Position numbers and translations under genes: made by a program
DNA from: Lepidurus packardi
Lineage: Eukaryota > Arthropoda > Branchiopoda > Notostraca > Triopsidae
Assembly: GCA_023053545.1 (NCBI GenBank)
Contig: JAKZAN010000001.1
Coordinates: 10,870,565-10,934,564 of the forward strand
Direction: 5' to 3'
DNA: 64,000 nucleotides
Notes under the pieces: generated by a model
Databases searched by the model: none
What the model saw: only the letters and a program-made list of their open reading frames with translations
What the model was told of the DNA's origin: nothing
Shown here: positions 57,301 through 64,000 of the stretch, piece after piece
How the letters are laid out: each line of letters opens with the position of its first letter
Position numbering within the stretch: position 1 is the first letter of the stretch

Positions 57301-59050
57301 CCCTCAGAAATCACATGTTAGGGATTCTGATAGATGCTGGCGGGCTACGTTGTTTCGGCTTTTTTGTTCTTTTTTAAATCAGCCATTCAGTAGCTATTGG
57401 CATGCAAAGATTTCATTCTTGTGACGTCATCGAAGGAGCAGGAGGCGCTTGTGCGTATGGCTCCATTTAACTCCTGTGTTGGCAACAATGAAATAAAGCC
57501 TGGGGTACCATATGACGCATGTGACGTCCGACTATTGTCTTTTAAAAAATCTTGAAAATGTAATTATCCCGTATTTAGTTGTGTATTTTTTATATATTTT
57601 TTTTGTGATTCACTGCTTCATGCATAATGGGAAGAACAAAAATTATTAGAAAGTTGGGTATTTTGGTTTAACTTTAGTAAAAAATAATAATATTGCTCTA
57701 TATAACTAAAAGAAACGTATGAATTTTGCTCTTTAGAATCTTTTTTATTCACTAAGGCCAGGTTTCCATTTGAGGAAATAAGAAATCTGTTAAGGCGAAA
57801 AGAGATGTTGGGAACGTAAAGGAAAAAAAAAAAAGAAATACTTTTTTGGGTCCAGTAGTAGAACTAGCGGAGCCAAGGAGATGGATGGGCTCCATCAACA
57901 CGGAGTAGACCAACTTTACCTTGAAACCCCTTTTTTTAAGCCTTCTTTCACTCGACAAAAGTGTCGACGTCTTGGACGTCGACGTCTTGTCGGGGACTTT
58001 TCTTGTTAGTGTGACACTTAGGCTAAGACACCTAAAAAAATAAGAAAAGAAATACAAGTAAAGACAAGGCATATCTCAACGAGAATACCATGCGCCTCTT
58101 CGTAAGAGTTCCCTGTCGTCTGCTAAAGTTTGTGTCTGGAGACCTCTCCCGCAAAAGAAAAAATCAACGGGCCTGTAAGGTTATAAATTTTGTTTAAGTG
58201 CAATTATGCATCGCGGACTCGAGTAAAACTATCCCAAATTGTTTCCAGTTATTTTTTTTATTTATTTTGCTTAGCAAAAATCACGAGAGTATCTTAAGAC
58301 TTTCCCTCTCGTCATAAGCATTGATAGAATTTTCCACTGAATCGCAGGTTTAGACCTGCACTGTGTATTAATATACCTGCCCTGGAGGCATATTTGAGCA
58401 TCTTAACGGAGGAGTACTTCAAATGTCGAATCATGAAAAATCCCATTTTTTCTGCTATTTTTTTAATAGTCTTTTAGTTGTGTTTGTGGCAAAGTATAAA
58501 GGCCTCCTTTTTTCCCTTTTCCTGCTTTTCCTTGTGGATGTTGGAGAGACGAGTCGATAAGAAGGGCTTCCATTACTCGGATGACAAAAAATGTAAAACC
58601 TACGCAGCATCGCAAGCGAGAGCGCGCTCATCATACAGAAAAGCTTGATTAATCAGTCATTTTTTTATTGCAAAAGAAGTCCTGCAACATTCACGGAAAG
58701 GATGAGTGTTATCGACCAGGGGAGCAAAAGGTACTAAAAGAAAAAGAGACAAAATAAAAGGTAGATCTGTGATTAGAGTTAGGAGGCGTCGAGACGGCTG
58801 TGACGTCATGGAGGTCCTGCCGGCATGCTTGGGGTGCGTGGAATACGCAATAGGCGTCTGTCTACGATGGATTGTATGCCCATACTGCTATGAACGCTCC
58901 TCGAGAGAAATACAAGTACAAGCAAGGGAAAAGGGTTGGATGGAGCAACTGACCTTATAAATCTCTTTCTAAGATCAAGCTGTAATCGATAACTGGTGCG
59001 CCCCTAGGAGCAAGGCCAAGGTCCCTTTTTCTGTTATACATTAGGTCATA
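51372..59050. other. Gene-free DNA with a few unassigned open frames
   Basis: The longest open frame is on the minus strand at 55267-55728 (153 codons from an ATG at 55728). It is rich in Lys/Arg and Gln and has no motif I recognise; shorter frames are open on the plus strand over the same bases, so it may be chance. Perfect TGACGTCA octamers occur at 57422-57429 and 58801-58808, and a nested GACGTC palindrome near 57960-57990. No splice-flanked coding island stands out. Confidence 0.35.
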
Positions 59051-59197
59051 GGCAACGCTACCCAAGGACGCCGGGCCCATAATCTTTTAAGGGACCAAAA
59101 GAATTTCGAGTTTTCGAGCAATGAGAAGAGGACTTTTTAAACTCGAATTCTATCGGTCCCTTAAACGTTTGTGGACCTGGCGTCCTTCTGTCGTGTC
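59051..59197 (+). mobile_element. Short inverted-repeat transposon, copy B (fold-back form)
   Basis: This copy starts with the family motif ggcaacgc and aaggacgcc, and ends with tggcgtccttctgtcgtgtc. Its halves are inverted copies of each other: ttttaagggacc...ttcgagttt (59085-59113) pairs with aaactcgaattc...ggtcccttaaa (59138-59165), leaving a 24-base loop. Both halves match the left part of copy A, so B looks like a head-to-head fusion of two left ends. Confidence 0.75.
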
Positions 59198-59213
59198 TTT
59201 TTTAAACTTTTTT

Positions 59214-59401
59214 GCTGGTTCCTGTTTAAGGATGTTTAGCTCATTGCGTATACCGTCACCGTTAATATCATGATTTTGTTTTTTCGCTCGTTCCTGCTTG
59301 AGGTTGTCTAGTTCATTGAAGGTACCTTCGCAGTGAATATTTTTTGGGCGGGTTGCTTAGCTCATTGCTTATACCTTTACCTTCTTCATGAATATCATGG
59401 A
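59214..59401 (+). repeat. Imperfect three-unit tandem repeat, period about 65-72
   Basis: Units start near 59214, 59286 and 59351. They share (gg/cg)ttcctg-tt-agg-tgt-tagctcattg, ta(t)acc(g)t-accttc and gtgaatat(catg). The array leads directly into the open frame at 59435. Confidence 0.6.
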
Positions 59402-59434
59402 TTTAAAAAAGAAAAAAGTCTTAGTGAGGCAATT

Positions 59435-59806
59435 ATGTTTGAAGATTATATAGTGGTGCTGGTGAAGAGCACGACCGAGTGTGAATTTCGTGTTAAAGTG
59501 TATCGACTTCCCTCAAAAGACCACCCAGTAAATTCGGGAGCATATAGCCTGAGCGTATCAGTTTTTTTTTGTGGTCCTGCAGGCGACAAATTTAACAAGT
59601 TTCACACTCGTAACTACTTTTTACGACTGTGGGTTTACCATATTGATGCTGTAGTATCGAGAGCATCCAATTGGTTCAGGTTTTCGAAAAATAATATAAA
59701 AGATAAGATAAAAAAGCCACAAGTTTCCGAGTCTTTTGCGGTCGTAAAAAAACCTATTATTGGATTGGTTTTCTCAAAGAGGTGCTGCAACGCGATGTTG
59801 GTATAA
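59435..59806 (+). CDS. Unassigned 123-codon open reading frame
   Basis: The frame begins at the first in-frame ATG (59435) and ends at TAA before 59807. The product would be 123 aa with no signal peptide, mixed hydrophobic/basic composition, two cysteine clusters (FFCGP; KRCCNAM) and a basic stretch (FSKNNIKDKIKKPQ). The composition looks more protein-like than most frames in this region. I recognise no family, the gene would be intronless, and an overlapping minus-strand frame exists, so it may be spurious or transposon-related. Confidence 0.2.
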   Translation: MFEDYIVVLVKSTTECEFRVKVYRLPSKDHPVNSGAYSLSVSVFFCGPAGDKFNKFHTRNYFLRLWVYHIDAVVSRASNWFRFSKNNIKDKIKKPQVSESFAVVKKPIIGLVFSKRCCNAMLV

Positions 59807-62535
59807 CGTAACGTGTTAAAACTTGTGAAAATACTCAAATAAAATGAAAAAGGGGCCTTTTGGCTTGCCTTTTGGGAAGTAGATGTCTGACGCAATTGGC
59901 TTTGCTCTTCACTTTTTTTCGGAAAAGGAAAAAAAGTTTGAAAAAAAACGGTATTTTCAAACCGGATGCGTTAATTATTTCAGGGATTAATATCAGGGTT
60001 ATACAAGGTGAAGGTGTCAAGCAATTTCTTTCTTTCCAACGAGTTTTTATTCCCCTTTTTTCTTTATCCCCCTCTTTTTCAGGGGTTTAAAAGAATTTGC
60101 TGATCTTGAGAAATGTAAATGTTGGAAGAAGAGGGGGGTAGGGATTAAAAATTGTTGAATTTCTCTATTGTCATGTTCAAAGAAAAGATTTTTTTGGGGT
60201 TTAGACAGGAAATACTTGGTTTAGGCAATTCTTGGTGATAGAAGAGCAAACTAGGCTGTTTGGGTGGGGTTATTGTGTTGAAGCTGCCTTGTCTGCTCCC
60301 AAAATTTTCATGGTAATCCTTTTCCCGATTTTTTTTTATTGAGATTCGGGATTCTAAGGAGCAAGAAGAGCACAGAAATCCCATGGATGAAATGGATGAA
60401 AAGCCTTTGGTATTCATTGCATCAAAGCTGCTTCTCCGCTCTCCCGAAATTGGGAAAGGAAATGCATTTTTTTAAAGTTTTTTTATTTTTACTTTTTTTA
60501 CCTTCTTTCCGGAGGTTAAGATCTCGTATGCCATATAGGAAAGGTTAGAAGGAACCAAAGGGGAGAAAAAAATATGAAGCTCAAATCAGCATGTACCCCG
60601 TTTTCTCACCCCGTTCAGCTGCACAATGATCGCAACTTATCTCTTTTTATTAAAAAAAAATTATAGTGGTAAAATTCATGGCTGATTTTTCTACCCTTTT
60701 AGTGAAATTCTGGCGTCGCCTTTCCTTAACCCCTTTGATTTTTTTATGTGATTTTTTTTATTGAAAGGATCCATCAGCCTCGGATTTCCGTAGATAGGGA
60801 TTTCCTCTTTCCGAAATCGTGACATATATAGGGACCGTATGGGGTTAAAATCTTTTTTTTAACCCCATTCCCCCCAAAGGAAAGAAGAAGGGGGGTGCAT
60901 CTTTTGACGGATCTGGGAAAAAGGGTGGTGTTGGTAGTGCTGTTAACAGAAATAAAGTGGAAAAAAAAGCTTGTTCACAGCTTTCACCCTTTTCCGAATC
61001 TTGGGAAATGGGATGAAACGAGATTCATCCCATTTTTTTATTTTTTTTTGTGTCCGTGTATGTGTGCTAAGCTTATTTGTAGTGGAAAGAAGATAAGAGG
61101 GAAATGGTGGGGCTGTTTTATATGAAATTTGATGAAAAGGGTCGGTTTTTACCCCATTATAGAGTCTCTTGAGTCTCGAACGGGGTGAGATTGGAGAGCA
61201 CTTTCCATAGATGCGTGTAAAACCTGACATAAAGAGGCTTTTTTTCTATTAAAAAGGAAGATATTCAGAGGAAAAGGCTGTACCAGGGTACCTTTATGCA
61301 TTTTTACCCCTTTTGGGAGGAAAAAAGTGTTCCCAGAAGCCTTATATCGTATATCCATATGTATGGGGAAATTTTTTTGTACTAAACGTAATTTTGTACC
61401 GGGAAAAGGAAAAGAAAATGTAAAGCTTTCGAATATTTTTTTTTTGCTTTTTATAAGGGCTGATATCTATGGAAATTGTTGGTAGGTTAACTGTTAGGGG
61501 TGAAGTGATGGTTTGCGATTATAAAAAGTACTGTATAAGAGGTTTTTGATGGTTATCATCGATGGTCATGTCCCCACGAAATAAATAAATTAATTTAGAA
61601 TTTAATAACCGCCTGGATCGTGTTTCCAGCAATGGAAAGCCCGCATGATTGCAAATGAAGTAGCAATGAAAATGACCCACAAATTTCCCAGTTTTTATCT
61701 GATGGATTGATTCATCGTTCCTCTTTGGCCTCTTTTTCCGATTATTTCCCTTTTATTTCGATTCTTTGGATTATGTGTTATATTATTCGGTTATTTATTT
61801 TATGTTTTTATCCTCTTGATGATGCAGCATGCAGATGTTGAGGGGGGCCTGCATGGAATTTTTTGGTGGGAAATGGAAAACAGAAAAATAAAAAAAGAGC
61901 TTGAGAAGCGAGGATATGCATTTTTCCCTTAAAAAAGGAGGGTCAAATCTATTCAAAGTATGTCAGGGCCCCTTATATGCAAAGGAGCGAGACCTTTTTT
62001 TATTTTTCCTTTTTGCATCGCGGCATTGCATAAGAGGGGAGAGCAAAGTTCCCAGCACCTCCAAAACGTACAGAAAGGACCCAAAAAACCTTTGTAAAAA
62101 AGGAAGCTCATTTTTACCTGAAACGTGGAAGACTAGGGACCCCCAAAACGCGTGAAAACGTCCCCATTTTGGTGCACTAAGGAGACGAAGGGGAGACTAC
62201 ACATCCACACAACACAAGAGAACGGAATATAAAAAAATACTGCGGCTGAAGAAGCTGCTCGAAAGGCTGGGAAAGTTTTTTGGGGCTCTTTTTTTATATA
62301 TATATATCGTATTTTAGGAATTAACATACAACATACCCGCACCTTCTTAGTGCATCATACCAAGGGTTAAATGCATGACTTACCTTTTAACACCTAGAAA
62401 TTTTTATTTTTTGTGTACCTTTCAGTTAATTCGGATTTTTTCCCACGATTTGGGGAAGTGGAGGTTAAATAAGTAGAAAAAGGCATGAAGGTATAACTGC
62501 AATGAAAGGAACCTCATTTTATATTCTGGTTTTTC
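59807..62535. other. Gene-free DNA
   Basis: AT-rich with many T and A tracts. The word tt(t)accccatt and related forms recur around 60860-61160. No recognisable gene or splice-flanked island was found. Confidence 0.35.
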
Positions 62536-62737
62536 GGCAACGCGACACAAGGACGCCAGGCCCCGACAGAAGGACATCAGGTCCATGGTCTTTTAAGGGT
62601 CCAATAGAATTTTGAGTTTAAGAAGTTTCCGCTCATTGGTAAAGCACCAACGAGATTAGGAAGTGCTTAATACGTACTAAAAAGTACGTCACAAGATTAA
62701 GCGCCCTTGTGTCGAGCCGTCCTTGTGTCAACTTCCC
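62536..62737 (+). mobile_element. Short inverted-repeat transposon, copy C
   Basis: It starts ggcaacgcgacacaaggacgcc and ends gccgtccttgtgtcaacttccc. The interior aligns with copy A over ttttaagggtccaatagaat, gtttaagaagt, gctcattggt, cgagatta-gaagt-cttaa and a small palindrome (tacgtact-aaa-agtacgt near 62670-62688). Here the left arm carries one subterminal gacagaaggac unit rather than three. Confidence 0.8.
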
Positions 62738-62796
62738 GATTTTTCATTGGTATTTTTATTTTATTTTTGATGAAGTTGTTCCCGTGTCTTCCACAG

Positions 62797-62977
62797 GTGA
62801 TCTTGGTGTTTGCATGTCGGAGAGCTTGGAGAATTGAGTTCTCGGTACAACGGCGCGAGGCGGAGCTATCTTGCCTTTCTTCATGGCCCGCCTGGCCCAC
62901 GCTCCGCCCGTCCTTCACCACGGTCCCGGTCAGCAGCAGCAGGAACAACGGCGCAGGGCTTCCGGCTGGCCCAAAAG
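62797..62977 (+). CDS. Candidate internal exon of an unknown gene
   Basis: A 181-base GC-rich island lies between a good acceptor (gtgtcttccacag, ending 62796) and a donor (CCAAAAG|GTATTT at 62978), in AT-rich surroundings. It resembles the exons in the gene-rich half of the window. One frame is open throughout and encodes a Ser/Pro/Arg-rich segment (VSSSRNNGAGLPAGPK at its end). A second frame carries a QQQQEQRRR stretch after an early stop. The family is not recognised and the frame is uncertain. If real, it belongs to a gene with long introns, perhaps extending right of the window. Confidence 0.3.
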
Positions 62978-64000
62978 GTATTTCGCTTTTCGTTTTTGGC
63001 CCATTCCAAATAAAAACAATATTCCGTCCCCTTTTTATATATTTCGGATGATTACTTTTGTATGCGGAAGGTCTGTGTGAAAAAAAAGAGAAATTAGGGG
63101 GCGAAAAGAAATAACTTTTCAAATTTGAGAGGCAAATTTCAGGTACTGGTGACACCCACCACCGCTTATTAAGACCCCCCTTCTTCGCAACATCAGGTTC
63201 TGGGCTCTTTATAATAACTTATTAGTTAGAGCTACCTTAGCCACCCGAAAGTTTTAGGTTAACCTATCCGCGAAGAATCGTGGATATAGCTTTTTTGGCT
63301 GTGCGGGAAATGAAGTAGTAGACTAATTGTACAGTCCCAGATGTTGCATAGGAACCTTTTTTAACTTTTTTTTTGGTAATAAAAAAAATGGCTAATGAGA
63401 GCTCTTCGTCCTGTAGGGTACAAAAAAGGTTTCATTTTTTTAAAATTGCGTCAATGTAGGCGTGGTCAAGCACCATAGATGTAAAAACCGAGGAAAGGAG
63501 TAATGCATATCCTGAAACCAAAAAAAAGAAAAAAAAATGGGTTGCAACCAATTATGAAACGGGAGCCAAAATGCGCATCCTGTCAGTCCATTATGATTGC
63601 CATTCCGTTTTTATTTGCGAGTTGTGTGCAATTTGTGACCTTTCTTGGCACTGTACTACTGCTAACTGAAAGGAGCAATAAGATATATTCACTGTTGGCA
63701 TATGCAAATCTTAAATAGATTCTTGGCGAGCTGTGTATATAGATTCCCCGTACAAAATTCACCAGTTTTTATTTTATTTTTTGGCTCTCGGGACTCGTTA
63801 GACAGTACAAGACTATGCTATACGTTACCTCCTGTGGATTGTGTCTACGCATGAACGAAAGCGATATGTATAGGCAATATGTAGGTTCTTTTGGCATTGT
63901 CCAAATCCATTGCTGGAGTTTTCTTCGATTAGTATGTAAATCAGGGTTTGCCATTGCCAACTTTCTGATGGGCACACCTGGCAGGGGGGGTCATTCTTCT
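62978..64000. other. Gene-free right edge
   Basis: AT-rich with short frames on both strands. If the island at 62797-62977 is an exon, this is intron. No terminal repeat or known gene was seen. Confidence 0.35.

Noticed and set aside
57950-57992. Nested GACGTC palindrome as a regulatory array
   Set aside because: It is short, found once, with no surrounding promoter-like features; probably a local sequence coincidence.
62697-63155. A 152-codon minus-strand protein
   Set aside because: It spans the transposon copy C end and the antisense of the exon-like island; the plus-strand splice sites explain the GC-rich part better.

Overview
The window is animal (metazoan) nuclear DNA. It is AT-rich outside exons. 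Its genes are split by mostly short GT-AG introns, often 54-130 bp, and the proteins recognised are typical of animals. No bacterial operons, rRNA, tRNA or CRISPR arrays were seen. An invertebrate or early-branching animal fits best, but the sequence alone does not let me name a clade. All identifications rest on reading translations and recalling families; no database search was possible.

The genes sit in the first half. At 151-264 (+) lies a probable terminal exon of an unidentified gene that enters from the left edge. Bases 265-11742 are gene-poor and hold repeats, a 41-base C tract and hairpins. At 11743-14764 (-) is a complete 13-exon PPWD1 (spliceosome-linked WD40 plus cyclophilin, 624 aa by my splice model). 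Head-to-head with it, at 15621-17517 (+), is a complete 6-exon brambleberry/KAR5/GEX1-family nuclear-fusion gene (522 aa). The shared upstream interval contains a pogo/Tigger-like short inverted-repeat element. At 18223-28533 (+) is a complete 12-exon DOT1L histone H3K79 methyltransferase (1854 aa) with a 3.5 kb last exon. All three splice models keep the reading frame from start to stop, which supports the exon boundaries given.

Bases about 28640-31010 hold a decayed Ty3/Gypsy-type retroelement on the minus strand. It has a protease-RT linker, the RT start, an integrase with its zinc finger, a DDE core and a C-terminal part, and a possible LTR. The RT core and RNase H are missing. The element abuts, without a gap, the 3' exons of a SCYL1 gene (31006-32235, +). 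The kinase and most HEAT-repeat exons of SCYL1 are absent, so this is a 5'-truncated copy.

From 32236 to 64000 I recognise no gene. This 32 kb is either intergenic or intronic. It contains most of the long poly-G/C tracts, several tandem duplications and a minisatellite. It also holds three copies of an apparently unnamed short inverted-repeat transposon family (ends like GACACAAGGACGCC), one of them a fold-back copy. One exon-like GC-rich island lies at 62797-62977. The best candidates for something undescribed are this transposon family and the retroelement/SCYL1 junction.
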